A program made the position numbers and the translations under genes. From contig NZ_JAKSYI010000068.1 of the NCBI RefSeq assembly GCF_022829285.1, forward strand, positions 1-56,661: DNA of 56,661 nt, in the 5' to 3' direction. Positions 44,441-53,967 of this stretch are shown piece after piece (within the stretch, counting starts at the first letter, position 1; each line of letters starts with the position of its first letter). The notes beneath the pieces are model-generated. The model searched no databases and was not told where the DNA came from. It saw only the letters and a program-made list of their open reading frames with translations. This DNA is from Methylobacterium sp. J-078 (GTDB lineage: Bacteria; Pseudomonadota; Alphaproteobacteria; Rhizobiales; Beijerinckiaceae).

Positions 44441-45427
44441 ATGCCGACGCATCACGAAATCCCCGCGACCCCCGAGAACATGGTCCTGGGTTACTTCGAC
44501 GCCGCCCTGCCCCCGGTGCTGGAGATCGCCTCCGGCGATACCGTGACGCTGCACTCCTTTCCGGCGGGGGGACGGGAATCGCTCCACCCCGATCCCGCGC
44601 GGGTGCCGCAGGATTATCGCCTCGCCCTCGACACCCTCGCGCAGGGGCCCGGCCCCCACTTCGTCACAGGCCCCGTCCACGTGCGCGGCGCCGAGCCCGG
44701 CGACATGCTCCAGGTCGACATCCTCGATCTGAAGTTCCGCATGGACTGGGGCTTCGTGGCGATCCTGCCGCTCCTCGGCACCCTGCCGGACGAGTTCACC
44801 GACTACGAGACCATCCACCCCGACATCGACGTCGCCCGCGGCGTCGCTGTGCTGCCCTGGGGCACGGAACTGCCCCTCGATCCGTTCTTCGGCATCATGG
44901 GCACGGCACCGCCCGCCGCCTGGGGGCGGGTCGGAACCCCGGTCCCGCGCGGGTTCGGCGGCAACATGGACAACAAGGAGCTGAAGGTCGGCACCACGCT
45001 CTACCTGCCGGTCTACAATCCGGGCGCGGGCTTCTACGCCGGCGACGGCCACGGTGTGCAGGGCGACGGCGAGGTCTGCATCACCGCCCTGGAGACCGGC
45101 CTGACCGGCACGTTCCGCCTCACCGTTCGCAAGGATCTCGGCCATGCCTGGCCCTTCGCCGAGACGCCCACGGACCTGATGTCGATCGGCCTGCACGAGA
45201 GCCTCGACGAGGCGATGCGCCAGGCCGTGCGCGAGATGGTGCGCCTCGTCTGCGAACGCACCGGCCTCACCCGCAACCAGGCCTACATGCTGTGCTCGCT
45301 GGCCGGGAACCTGCGCATCACCCAGACGGTGGACGGCAACAAGGGCGTGCACATGCTGATGCCGAAGAGCGCCCTGCTCGGGCCGGAGGCGCAGGCCCCG
45401 AAGCCGGAGCTGACGCCAGGCCGCTGA
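44441..45427 (+). CDS. fmdA: Acetamidase/formamidase
   Basis: The 328-aa protein is a member of the FmdA/AmdA family that hydrolyses formamide or acetamide to ammonia and the acid. Characteristic parts are VHVRGAEPGDMLQVDIL (about residue 83), a central PFFGIMGTAPP, GGNMDNKELKVGTTLYLPV and GDGHGVQGDGEVCITALE. The family is metal-dependent. It is last in the transporter operon, 13 bases after urtE, so uptake and hydrolysis are co-expressed. Formate from formamide could be oxidised by the formate dehydrogenase of this window. Confidence 0.95.
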   Translation: MPTHHEIPATPENMVLGYFDAALPPVLEIASGDTVTLHSFPAGGRESLHPDPARVPQDYRLALDTLAQGPGPHFVTGPVHVRGAEPGDMLQVDILDLKFRMDWGFVAILPLLGTLPDEFTDYETIHPDIDVARGVAVLPWGTELPLDPFFGIMGTAPPAAWGRVGTPVPRGFGGNMDNKELKVGTTLYLPVYNPGAGFYAGDGHGVQGDGEVCITALETGLTGTFRLTVRKDLGHAWPFAETPTDLMSIGLHESLDEAMRQAVREMVRLVCERTGLTRNQAYMLCSLAGNLRITQTVDGNKGVHMLMPKSALLGPEAQAPKPELTPGR

Positions 45428-45510
45428 AGGCGTCCGCGCGACCCCGAAGCCGCCGCGATGTTGCTCTTACGTTCCTGGCGCACGACGGCCGAATCGGCCA
45501 TAAGCGCGCC

Positions 45511-45876
45511 ATGCGCATGATCGTCCTCACCGCCTTCCTGTCGATCGGACTCGCCGGCGAGGGCGCGGCGGCCGGGACGTCGTCGGCTCCGCCGGACGAT
45601 CTCGCCGCCCTGGAGCAGGAATGGCACGACTGCGTGCGGGAGGCGTTCCGGCGCCAGCCCAGGACCCAGAGCCGGGCGGCTTCCGAGCGCAGCGCCCTCG
45701 ACGAGTGCCGGGCGGGCGAGGACGCCTATGTCGCCGCCGCGATGCGCGCGGAGCCGTCCGGCGGCGGCCGGGGCGGGCGCCGGGGCCTGACGGAACGGGC
45801 CAGGGCCTGGGCGGCCTCGGTGGCCGCCGGGGTCATCGATCCCGTCACGTCGTGGTTCGGCGTCCTCGAACGCTGA
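45511..45876 (+). CDS. Exported hypothetical protein (121 aa)
   Basis: The protein has a short signal peptide (MRMIVLTAFLSIGLAGEGAAA) and a mature helical part with two Cys (EWHDCVREAF, LDECRAGED) that may form a disulfide, followed by a Gly/Arg-rich linker and a terminal helix. The start is ATG 45511 or 45517. No family is recognised. Confidence 0.6.
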   Translation: MRMIVLTAFLSIGLAGEGAAAGTSSAPPDDLAALEQEWHDCVREAFRRQPRTQSRAASERSALDECRAGEDAYVAAAMRAEPSGGGRGGRRGLTERARAWAASVAAGVIDPVTSWFGVLER

Positions 45877-46026
45877 GAGGGCGGCACGATGCCCGAGGCG
45901 CAAATCCCTGCCGCGATCCGGTCCCGCCCGGGCCGGGCACACGGGCGCCCCCCCGCCGCAACGCCTCGGTAACCCTTGCGCCTTAGGCCTCAGAAACCCA
46001 GCGATGACAGGACCCTTGCGAACCGC

Positions 46027-46254
46027 ATGATGACCCGAGACCAATTGGCCGCCGAGTTGCTCCGCATCTCCAAGCTGCAGTTGAGCGACATCACCCGCGC
46101 CGTGAAGAACGGCGAGAAGTCCATCGCGCTGAACGAGGTCGTCGATCTCGGCCGGCGCCTGAACCGGCTCGCCGACGCCGTGGCGGGTCGGCCGCCGCAG
46201 GCGGCCGTGACGGCCGTCCGTCCGGCCGACGACCGCGTTCTCAGCGAGGCGTGA
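46027..46254 (+). CDS. Small hypothetical protein (75 aa)
   Basis: A helical 75-residue protein (TRDQLAAELLRISKLQLSDITRAVKNGEKSIALNEVVDLGRRLNRLADAV) with no signal or membrane helix. It may be a small dimerising protein. The stop overlaps the GTG of the next gene by 4 bases, so the two are translated together and may act together. Confidence 0.6.
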   Translation: MMTRDQLAAELLRISKLQLSDITRAVKNGEKSIALNEVVDLGRRLNRLADAVAGRPPQAAVTAVRPADDRVLSEA

Positions 46255-47045
46255 GCACCGCCTCCGAATGGCGGGCGACGCGCAACGTCGCGGCCCGCGC
46301 GCGCCTCGAGCGGGCGTTGCCGGCACGGTTTCCGGCTCCGGTGCTCCAGCACGCGCTGGCGCGCCCGCTCATCCCGCCGACGCCGCGCCTCGCGGTCGAA
46401 AGCTACTGGCGCGCGCATCTCCTGCGCGCCGACCGCCTCGCCCGCGCCCTCGCCACGCGCTCGGGGCACCCCGAGGGCTGGACGTGGCGGCTGGGCACGG
46501 GGAAGGATTCCGGCCTCGCGGCGACCTTCCGCCTGCCGCCCTCGCCCTTCCGCGAACCCGCGCATGCGCGCGGCAAGGGGCATTGCTGCATCTGCGGGCA
46601 GCCGGTCTATCGCTTCGGCTGGCACCGCGATCTCTGGGACGCGGGCGCACCGAACAAGAACGCCCGCTGGCACGCCGCCTGCGTCACCGCCTGGAAGCTC
46701 TGGGTGGCGCCGAGCGACCAGGTGAAGGCCCTCAAGGCCCGCCAGCGCCACCGCTGCGCCGCCTCGGGCAAACGCCTGTTCAAGACCGCCGAGGTCGACC
46801 ACCGCGTGCCGCTCTACCGCGTCTGGCGCGAGCACCGCGACGCCCCGTGGCCGACCCTCCTCGACTATTGGGGGGCGCCGAACCTCCAGGTCGTCAACCG
46901 CGTGGTCCACGTGGAGAAGTGCGGTCAGGAGGCGAACGAGCGTGCCCTGAGCCGGCGGGCCGCCCGCGCGGCGGTGACCCCGGGCGAGCCGCACGGGGAC
47001 GCGCGCGGCGAGGACGATCCGCATCCGGACCTGTCCCCCCGCTGA
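46251..47045 (+). CDS. HNH-like zinc-finger nuclease-type protein
   Basis: The 264-aa protein starts at GTG 46251. Residues 1-95 are helical and unassigned. The rest has paired metal sites: CCICGQPVYRFGWHRDLW, WHAACVTAWKLW, RHRCAASGKRLFKTAEVDHRVPLYRVW and LQVVNRVVHVEKC. The VDHRVPL segment and the Asn/His that follow look like an HNH catalytic loop. It is probably a DNA- or RNA-cutting enzyme. The substrate is unknown. It converges with the ClpP-like gene. Confidence 0.65.
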   Translation: MSTASEWRATRNVAARARLERALPARFPAPVLQHALARPLIPPTPRLAVESYWRAHLLRADRLARALATRSGHPEGWTWRLGTGKDSGLAATFRLPPSPFREPAHARGKGHCCICGQPVYRFGWHRDLWDAGAPNKNARWHAACVTAWKLWVAPSDQVKALKARQRHRCAASGKRLFKTAEVDHRVPLYRVWREHRDAPWPTLLDYWGAPNLQVVNRVVHVEKCGQEANERALSRRAARAAVTPGEPHGDARGEDDPHPDLSPR

Positions 47046-47058
47046 GGGGAAGGCCGCC

Positions 47059-47628
47059 TCAGAGCACGGCTTCGATCAGCGCGAGTTCCTGCGCGTGCCC
47101 CGCCTCGATGTACCAGTTCTCCGGTGCCCGCCGGAGAACTTCGTCCAGGCTCACCTGCGAATCGCGGACGAGGTTGGCGAAGCCCTCGTTCTGGATCTCG
47201 ATCGAGCATTCGATCTCGTGGAGAGCCGCCTTGACCGAGGCGACGCAGGTGGTCAGCGGGCCGTTGAGCTTGATCTCCTTGGAGAGCTTGCGCTCGTGGA
47301 TCATCAGGCGCGTGCCGCGGGTGAGATAGCGGTTGGGCCGCGCGAAGAAGCTCATGAAGGTGGTGCCGGCCGAGTAGATCGCGGCCTTGCCGAGGAAGAC
47401 GAAACGGCGGTTCGGCGAGAGATCCGTGTGGAAGCGGATGTCTTCACCCATCATCCGGGCCACCTCGGGGTCGCCGCCCAGGGTCGTCAGTTCGACCACC
47501 ACGAGGTCACGGTCGGCCGCCGCATCGAACTGGCTCCGGAAGCTCCGGTACATGTCGTGGTCGACGGGTCCGGAGAGCAGGACGGCGGGGGCGCCGAAGG
47601 CGGAGGCGGGCAAGGGATTCGTGTCCAT
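47059..47628 (-). CDS. ClpP-like serine protease (non-canonical)
   Basis: The 189-aa protein has the ClpP/crotonase fold: VLLSGPVDHDMYRSF, LTTLGGDPEVARMMGEDI, Ser86 in YSAGTT and His111 in MIHERKL. The Ser-His spacing of 25 residues is the same as in true ClpP. The usual GQAAS context around the Ser is replaced by SAGTTFMSFF, so it belongs to a divergent branch and not to the housekeeping ClpP. ATG 47628 follows GGGAGCC. Its partner chaperone, if any, is not in the window. Confidence 0.7.
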   Translation of the reverse strand: MDTNPLPASAFGAPAVLLSGPVDHDMYRSFRSQFDAAADRDLVVVELTTLGGDPEVARMMGEDIRFHTDLSPNRRFVFLGKAAIYSAGTTFMSFFARPNRYLTRGTRLMIHERKLSKEIKLNGPLTTCVASVKAALHEIECSIEIQNEGFANLVRDSQVSLDEVLRRAPENWYIEAGHAQELALIEAVL

Positions 47629-47918
47629 GTGGAGGCTCCCGGCGGCGGACATCGCGGCCGTTCCGACGGTGAACGCCCCAACGCGGCGATGGATCGGCGC
47701 GCGCGAATTTTCACTTCCTCGAAGCCGCCCTCCGCGGCGGATGCCTCGCGCGCGCCGCAGATCGCTCTCTGATCATCGCCGCGATCCGCTCACGCCCCAT
47801 CGGCCGCCGGCCGCACCACGAGGAAACGGGCGTCGTTCGTCGGGTGTGGCCAACTAAGCCGCAGCATGCTTGGCCCCCTCAACCCGACTCGGATCGACAT
47901 CCGAGCCGGAGACGCCCG

Positions 47919-48191
47919 TCAGTACGGATAACCGTAATAGGGCTGCCGGCTCGGGCGGTAGCGCTCTCGCACCGGGCGGTCGTAACGTCCTTCGTAGGCC
48001 CCGAGATAGGGGTCGAGGGCGGGGGAGCGATAATTCCCGTTGTTCACGCCCGCCGAGCGGTCGTTGCCGCTGAGCGCTGCGTAGGGCGACAGGCCGTCGC
48101 CGCTACTGCCGCCGCCGCGCGCAAGCGCAACGCCGGACGTGGCCAACACGAGTGCCGCCACGAGGGCGGGGCGAACGAGGAATGCGGACAT
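47919..48191 (-). CDS. Exported small Tyr/Arg/Pro-rich protein (90 aa)
   Basis: The protein has a signal peptide (MSAFLVRPALVAALVLATSGVALA) and a low-complexity mature part rich in Gly, Ser, Tyr, Arg and Pro that ends YYGYPY. ATG 48191 follows a strong AGGAGG. It may be a periplasmic or envelope-associated filler. No family is recognised. Confidence 0.7.
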   Translation of the reverse strand: MSAFLVRPALVAALVLATSGVALARGGGSSGDGLSPYAALSGNDRSAGVNNGNYRSPALDPYLGAYEGRYDRPVRERYRPSRQPYYGYPY

Positions 48192-48266
48192 GAGAACCTC
48201 CTGCGGTTGGAACGCGCCCCGCTGCGGGAACGCCTCCGGTGACATCGGTGCCGGCCCGCGCTCGTC

Positions 48267-48506
48267 CTAGCGCTCGGCCTGCAGGCTCTTGAGGAAGCGG
48301 CGGGCCACATCGCGCACGGCCTCGTCGTCCCGGGTCTCGTCGTCGGCCTTGTCCCAGAGGTGATCGAGGCTTCCCTCGAGCGCCGTCAGCAGGTCCGGGT
48401 TCTGCCGGGCGAGATGCTGGATGGTGCCGAAAAGCAGGTGCTCGATGGCGAGTTCGCGATGACGGGCCTGCGCAATGGGGTTCGGATCGGATGGGGTGCG
48501 GGTCAT
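48267..48506 (-). CDS. Small hypothetical protein (79 aa)
   Basis: A helical soluble protein (ELAIEHLLFGTIQHLARQNPDLLTALEGSLDHLWDKA) without motifs. The start is ATG 48506 or GTG 48512. It lies 75 bases upstream of the exported 90-aa protein on the same strand. Function is unknown. Confidence 0.5.
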   Translation of the reverse strand: MTRTPSDPNPIAQARHRELAIEHLLFGTIQHLARQNPDLLTALEGSLDHLWDKADDETRDDEAVRDVARRFLKSLQAER

Positions 48507-48657
48507 CCTCACACAACGAGCGGCACCGCTCCCGGTTCATGTCGATCCGCGACAGCGGCAAGGTTTCGCACGACGTGTCCGCCCCGCCACTTCCGCTTCG
48601 CCGGGCTTTCGGCCAGACAACCGGTCGTTTCGAACAGCATGACCGAGCGGATACGAG

Positions 48658-49374
48658 ATGGCACGGACACCGGAGACCGGGGCGGCCCAGGCGGATACGC
48701 GGCGCGCCTTCGACAAGGATTTCTACGCCGGCACCGGCCTCGCCTTCGTGGCGGGTTTCGTCGACGCGGCGGCGTTCATCGCCCTTGCGGGCCTGTTCAC
48801 GGCCCACGTCACGGGAAACTTCGTGATGATCGGCGCCGAACTCGTCTCGACCTCGTCCGGGGTCGTCGCCAAGATCCTCGCGCTGCCGGCCTTCGTCCTC
48901 GCGGTGGCGGGCGCGCGCCTGCTCGCCCTCGGCCTGGAACGGCGCGGACGCGCGCCCCTGCCCTGGCTCCTCGTCCTCGAGGTGCTGCTGCTGGCGGGCT
49001 TCGGCCTCGCGGGCTTCGCCCTCACGCCGCTGGGCTCGCCCGACGGCGTCGCGGCGGTGTCGGTGGGCATGCTGGGCGTCGCCGCGATGGGGGTCCAGAA
49101 CGCGATCGGGCGCCTCGGCCTGCCGCATCTGGCCGCCACCACCGTGATGACGATCAACGTCACCCAGGCGGTGATCGATCTCGTGGACTGGGCACGCGGC
49201 GCGGTCGCGCCGGACGGGCCCGCCCGCCTGCGCATGCGGCGGATGCTGCCGGCGGTGCTCGCCTTCGCGCTCGGTGCCCTGGCGGGGGCCTTCGGCGTCG
49301 CCGCCTGGTCGTTCGGCTGCGTCGCGCTCCCGATCGCCGTCCTGTGTGGCTTGACCGTCCTGCTGCGGTCCTGA
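48658..49374 (+). CDS. YoaK-like DUF1275 membrane protein
   Basis: The 238-aa inner-membrane protein has about 6 helices and the DUF1275/YoaK signature: FVAGFVDAAAFIALAGLFTAHVTGNFV (about residues 30-56), VAAMGVQNAIGRL, and a second half repeating the topology with TTVMTINVTQAV. Transport or regulatory role is unknown. It converges with the large membrane protein gene. Confidence 0.8.
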   Translation: MARTPETGAAQADTRRAFDKDFYAGTGLAFVAGFVDAAAFIALAGLFTAHVTGNFVMIGAELVSTSSGVVAKILALPAFVLAVAGARLLALGLERRGRAPLPWLLVLEVLLLAGFGLAGFALTPLGSPDGVAAVSVGMLGVAAMGVQNAIGRLGLPHLAATTVMTINVTQAVIDLVDWARGAVAPDGPARLRMRRMLPAVLAFALGALAGAFGVAAWSFGCVALPIAVLCGLTVLLRS

Positions 49375-49387
49375 AAGCCCGGCGCCG

Positions 49388-51319
49388 TCAGCCCCGGCAG
49401 GGCAGCAGGCCGTAGGCCACCGTCCGGTGCCAGGACACGCCCCCCGGCGTGGTGCGCGCGGTGACGACGGGCGCGGAGAGCGGAAAGATCCCGGCGTTTC
49501 CGGGCAGTTCCTGGCGATCCCGCAGGGGGACGACGATCCAGGCCGGCGCATCCGGCGCGGCGCAGAGGGTCGCGACCGCGGCGGCCGGCGGGTCGTCGGG
49601 GCGGCGGGGGCCGGCCGGGTGGAACGGCGCGCGGTCATTCGGCGCGGCGAGGCCGGCCGCGATCAGGCGATCCATCCGCTCCGACCAAGCCCGGGCCAGG
49701 GCGGGCGAGAACACGATGCCGGCGCCCTGCAGGTTGCTGCTCCAGTTCGCGCGGACGAGCAGGAGCCAGGCCTGGGTCTCGCCGTCGAGCCAGAGCACCG
49801 GGCCGGGCCGGCGCGCGACGGCCGCCGCCAAGCCGGGCAGCGCCGTACGCGCCTCGATCGCGCGGGCCGTCACGGTCCGCTCGTCCCAGAGGACGACGAG
49901 GGCGAGGCCGAGCCCTGCCCCGAGGACGATCCGGGCCCCCCGGTGCCCGGCGGTCCGCGTCCAGACGAGTCCGGCAACGACCGCCAGGGTCAGCACGAGG
50001 GAAAAGTTGCGGATCACGCCGAGGCGGAGGTCGGCCCCCTCGTCCCGGTGGCCGAGGAGCCAAGCGAGCGCGGAGAGTTCGAGGGCCAGCCGGCTCGCCG
50101 CCAGAACGCCGATGAGCGCGCCGATCACGAGGATCATCCGGGGAGTCGGATCGATCCGGGTCCGGCGCAGGGCGGTGTGCAGGGCGAGCGCCGTCGCGCC
50201 CGCGCCGGCCGCGATGACGAGATCGTCCGCGAACAGCCAGCCGAGGGCGAGGAGGCCGAGGGTGAGCCGGTCCGCGCTCCGCCCCCACAGGCCGGCGGCG
50301 CAGAGGCCGAAGGCGGCGGCCCCCACCACGGCGGTCAGCCAGAGGAAGCGCCAGGGCTGAAGCTGGACGACGAGCAGCGCGGGCCAGCGGTCGCCGAAGA
50401 GGGCGGACGCGGCGACGCCCATGAGCCCCGCCCCCAGCGCCGCGTACAGGATCGGCCGGACCCGCGGCGGCGCGAGGGTGGCGCCGATCAGGATCGAGGC
50501 CCCCTGAATCACGATCGGCCCCCAGGCCGCGCCGGGCCAGAAGGACGGGAAGAGGTCGGCGCAGCGCAGGCGCAGGATGGCGGAGAATTCGGGGTCGAGC
50601 CCCTGCAGCAGCCGGTCGAACAGCGGCAGCCCCAGGGCGGCGGCGGCCAGCGCCGCCAGGGGCAGCGCGACGAGGGCGATCAGCCAGCGTCGATCCCGCG
50701 CGGCGAGGACGAGGGCGAGGACCGCGACCCCTGCCAGACCCATGATCGGGTGGACGAGGCAGCCCAGGAGGGCGAGCAGGCCCGCGAGCCGGTCGCGCCC
50801 GGCGGCACAGGCCGCCAGGCTGGCGAGCACGGCGGCCTCCGCGAGGGTACGGGGCGTCGCCAGGGCCTCGCCCACCCGGAAGACCCCGGGAAAACCGTAC
50901 GAGGCCGGAAGCGCCGCCATGGCGGCGAGGACGAGCCAGCGCCCGCGCGGGGCCAGGCTCGCCGCGAGGGCCGCGGCGGCGCAGAACCAGGCGCCAAGCC
51001 CGGCGAGGCTGACGGCGAGCGCCGCCTGGGCGGGGCCGAAAGCCTCCACCAGCCCCCGCAGCAGGAGGGGAAACAGACTGAAGCGCGACTGGCCGTCATG
51101 GACGAACATCAGGTCGCGCCCGATGCCGGCCGGGTCGAGATCGGCGAGCGCCCGCCCGATATAGAGGCGGGCATCGCCGTCGATGCCGCGATAGGGATGC
51201 AGGAGCCCGTACAGGCCCGCCGCCCCGAGAATGGGCCAGATGCCACCGCGCCGGTCCGTGGAGGGCGGGGCGGCCTCCGGTGCGGACGACCGGTCCGCCC
51301 GCTTCCCCGGCCGGGCCAT
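49388..51319 (-). CDS. Large polytopic membrane protein, possible glycosyltransferase-related
   Basis: This 643-aa protein has about 12-14 hydrophobic segments between residues 28 and 515, then a ~120-residue soluble C-terminal domain (LWDERTVTARAIEA...). Before helix 2 it has HPYRGIDGDARLYIG, an Asp-containing loop similar to the catalytic loop of C-type (GT-C) glycosyltransferases. A lipid-linked-sugar transferase is therefore possible, though sequence motifs alone are weak. It follows the FAD enzyme gene by 23 bases on the same strand and is probably in its operon. Confidence 0.6.
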   Translation of the reverse strand: MARPGKRADRSSAPEAAPPSTDRRGGIWPILGAAGLYGLLHPYRGIDGDARLYIGRALADLDPAGIGRDLMFVHDGQSRFSLFPLLLRGLVEAFGPAQAALAVSLAGLGAWFCAAAALAASLAPRGRWLVLAAMAALPASYGFPGVFRVGEALATPRTLAEAAVLASLAACAAGRDRLAGLLALLGCLVHPIMGLAGVAVLALVLAARDRRWLIALVALPLAALAAAALGLPLFDRLLQGLDPEFSAILRLRCADLFPSFWPGAAWGPIVIQGASILIGATLAPPRVRPILYAALGAGLMGVAASALFGDRWPALLVVQLQPWRFLWLTAVVGAAAFGLCAAGLWGRSADRLTLGLLALGWLFADDLVIAAGAGATALALHTALRRTRIDPTPRMILVIGALIGVLAASRLALELSALAWLLGHRDEGADLRLGVIRNFSLVLTLAVVAGLVWTRTAGHRGARIVLGAGLGLALVVLWDERTVTARAIEARTALPGLAAAVARRPGPVLWLDGETQAWLLLVRANWSSNLQGAGIVFSPALARAWSERMDRLIAAGLAAPNDRAPFHPAGPRRPDDPPAAAVATLCAAPDAPAWIVVPLRDRQELPGNAGIFPLSAPVVTARTTPGGVSWHRTVAYGLLPCRG

Positions 51320-51342
51320 GGCGCCCGCCCCGTCCCGTGCCG

Positions 51343-52845
51343 TCAGGCGGCCCGGCGGGGAACCTGGCGCTCGCTGGTGAGCGCCCCGGCGGCGCCCGAG
51401 ACGCCGGCCTCGGTGTATTCCGCGTCCTCGTTCACGCACCAGGGGTCGTAGCGGCGCTCGCCCGAGAGGATGTTCTCCACGGTCAGCATCGCGGTCATCA
51501 TCGCGTGGTCCTGGTTGTTGTACTTGTGCATGCCGTTGCGGCCGACGAGGTGCAGGCTCGGATAGGTCCGCTCCAGGTCGCGCCGGATCGCGGCGACATG
51601 CGCCTTGTAGTCCGCGTCGTAGACCGGATAGGCCTTGGGCTGGCGCACGACGCAGGCATCGACCACGTCCTCGGGCCGGATCAGCCCGATCTGTCCGATC
51701 TCGCGCTTGGCGAGCGCGATGAGGTCTTCGTCCGAGGCGGCCCAGAGGCCGTCGCCCTCGAAGCAGAAGTATTCGAGGCCGAGGCAGGTGTGGTCGGCGT
51801 GCGGCACCATCTCGGGCGACCAGGAGCGGAAGTTCTGGACGCGCCCGACCTGCACCTTGGGATCGTGGATGTAGATCCAGTTGTCGGGGAAATCCTTCGT
51901 GGAGCGGGCGATCAGCGCCACGGTGAGGAAGTCGCGGTATTGCAGCGCCCGCGCCTGGAAGGTGCTGAGCGGGGCCGGGGTGATCGTGCCCGCGAGTTCG
52001 CGCAAAGGTGCCGACGAGACGATGTTGCGGGCCGTGAAGGTCTCGCGCGTGCCGTCGCCGCCCCTGGCGGTCACGGTCCAGAGCTTCGTCCGGGGCTCGT
52101 AATGCAGGCCGTCCACGCCGCGGTCGAGGTGCAGGGTTCCGCCCTTGGCCCGGACCTTCGCGGCGGCGGCCTCCCACATCATGCCCGGCCCCTTGCGGGG
52201 ATAGCGGAAGGACTCGATCAGCGTCTTGATCACGGGCTCGCCCGCGCGGGGCGCCTTGCGCAGGCCGAGGGAGCGCACCAGCGCGTCGCGGATCGCTGCG
52301 CCGAGATCGAGGCCGTTGATGCGCTGGGCCGCCCAGTCCGCCGAGATGTCGTCGCAGGACATCCCCCAGACCTTCTCGGTGTAGGTCTTGAAGAAGATCG
52401 AGAACAGGCGCTCGCCGAAGCGGTTACGGACCCAGTCGTGGAAGCTCTTGGGCTCGGCGATGGGCCGGGCGCGGGCATACAGGTAGGAGGCGACGCAGGC
52501 CGCGCTCTCGATGAGCCCGAGGTTGCGCAGGGCCTCGAAGGCTTTGAGCGGATAGGCGTAGTACTTGCCCTTGTAGAAGATCCGCGACAGGCGCGGCCGC
52601 TCGATGAAGTCGTCGGGCAGGAGTTCGTCCCAGAGATCGACCACCGCCTTCGATTTCGAGAAGAAGCGGTGGCCGCCGATGTCGAACAGGTAGCCGTTGT
52701 GCGAGACGGTCCGGCTAATGCCCCCGACCTGGACGGGGTCCCGCTCCAGGACCGCCACGGAGCGCCCGGCCTTGGCCAGCAGGTAGGCGGCGGTGAGGCC
52801 GGCCGGCCCGGCGCCGATCACGAGCGTTTCCGTATGGTGGCTCAT
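51343..52845 (-). CDS. FAD/NAD(P)-dependent amine-oxidase-type oxidoreductase (UGM/protoporphyrinogen-oxidase-like)
   Basis: The 500-aa protein begins with the dinucleotide-binding motif VIGAGPAGLTAAYLLAKAG (residues 8-26) and a HRFFSKSKAVVDLW segment. It carries family features such as KVWGMSCDDISADWAAQRI and the C-terminal NGMHKYNNQDHAMMTA. These match the NAD(P)/FAD-dependent group close to UDP-galactopyranose mutase. It likely modifies a sugar nucleotide or lipid carrier for surface polysaccharide. The downstream membrane protein fits that role. Confidence 0.8.
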   Translation of the reverse strand: MSHHTETLVIGAGPAGLTAAYLLAKAGRSVAVLERDPVQVGGISRTVSHNGYLFDIGGHRFFSKSKAVVDLWDELLPDDFIERPRLSRIFYKGKYYAYPLKAFEALRNLGLIESAACVASYLYARARPIAEPKSFHDWVRNRFGERLFSIFFKTYTEKVWGMSCDDISADWAAQRINGLDLGAAIRDALVRSLGLRKAPRAGEPVIKTLIESFRYPRKGPGMMWEAAAAKVRAKGGTLHLDRGVDGLHYEPRTKLWTVTARGGDGTRETFTARNIVSSAPLRELAGTITPAPLSTFQARALQYRDFLTVALIARSTKDFPDNWIYIHDPKVQVGRVQNFRSWSPEMVPHADHTCLGLEYFCFEGDGLWAASDEDLIALAKREIGQIGLIRPEDVVDACVVRQPKAYPVYDADYKAHVAAIRRDLERTYPSLHLVGRNGMHKYNNQDHAMMTAMLTVENILSGERRYDPWCVNEDAEYTEAGVSGAAGALTSERQVPRRAA

Positions 52846-52942
52846 CGGGCGGGGCTCGCGAAGACCGGGGGACAGGTGCCCCCGGCATACGATCGCTTTG
52901 GTTAAGGAAGCCCTGTCCCGGCCGGCCGTCGCTGGCACCGCC

Positions 52943-53881
52943 TCAGGGATAGCGCACCGGCGCCGGCTGCTCCGGCAGCGGGATGAACTCGGATTCGCCC
53001 GGCACGGTGTCGAAGCGGGCCTGGCGCCAATCCTCCTTGGCCTGCTCGATCCGCTCGGGCCGCGAGGAGACGAAGTTCCACCAGAGGTGGCGCGGCCCGT
53101 CCATCGGCTCGCCGCCCAGCACCATGAAGCGGGCGGCCTGCGTGGCCCGCACGGAGATCCGGTCGCCCGGATTGAAGACGAGGAGCTGGCCGGGGCCGAA
53201 CCCGTCCCCGGCGATCTCGATCGCCCCCGAGACGGTGTAGATCGCGCGCTCGTCGTAGGTGGGGTCGAGGGGCAGCACGGCACCGGCCTCCAGGGCCACG
53301 TCCGCGTAGACCATCGGGCTCGAGGTCCGCACCGGAGACCTCGCCCCGAAGGCCTCGCCCGCGATCAGCCGGACCTGCTTGCCCTCGCCGGTGAGGATCG
53401 GCAGGGCCTCGGCCTCGTAATGCTCGAAGGCGGGGGCGGTCTCCTCGTCCCGACCGCTGAGCGCCACCCAGCTCTGGAGGCCGAACAGCCGCGAGCCCGT
53501 GGCCCTCAGGCCGGCGCCCGTCCGCTCCGAGTGGGTGATGCCCCGGCCCGCCGTCATCCAGTTGAGTTCGCCCGGGCGGATCGGCAGTTCGGTGCCCAGG
53601 CTGTCCCGGTGCATGATCTCGCCCTCGAAGAGGTAGGTCACGGTCGAGAGGCCGATATGGGGGTGGGGCCGCACGTCCATGCCCTGACCGAGGAGGAACT
53701 CCGAGGGGCCCATCTGGTCGAAGAAGATGAACGGCCCGACCATCCGGCACTCCGTGGAGGGGAGCGCGCGCCGGACCGCGAAGGAGCCGAGATCCCGCGA
53801 GCGCGGCACAATCAGGGTCTTGATCGCGTCACAGGTGAAGTGATCCCCCGGGATGGGATCGTCGGCGCCGTGCCAGCTCAT
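52943..53881 (-). CDS. Pirin-family cupin protein
   Basis: The 312-aa bicupin of the pirin family has a metal site in the N-terminal cupin: [28 protein letters not shown] (about residues 69-95), [16 protein letters not shown], and the pirin-C domain around [15 protein letters not shown]. Pirins act as quercetin-dioxygenase-like or redox-sensing regulators. ATG 53881 is the first in frame. It lies downstream of the YcaC-like hydrolase on the same strand (86-base gap), so the two are probably one operon. Confidence 0.9.
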   Translation of the reverse strand: MSWHGADDPIPGDHFTCDAIKTLIVPRSRDLGSFAVRRALPSTECRMVGPFIFFDQMGPSEFLLGQGMDVRPHPHIGLSTVTYLFEGEIMHRDSLGTELPIRPGELNWMTAGRGITHSERTGAGLRATGSRLFGLQSWVALSGRDEETAPAFEHYEAEALPILTGEGKQVRLIAGEAFGARSPVRTSSPMVYADVALEAGAVLPLDPTYDERAIYTVSGAIEIAGDGFGPGQLLVFNPGDRISVRATQAARFMVLGGEPMDGPRHLWWNFVSSRPERIEQAKEDWRQARFDTVPGESEFIPLPEQPAPVRYP

Positions 53882-53967
53882 GGGTCATTCCTCTCGAAGC
53901 GTGATTCAGCGGTCCAACGTGCGGTGTTTCCCCGGCCGGGCACAGACCCCGCGCGCCGGGGAAACGA

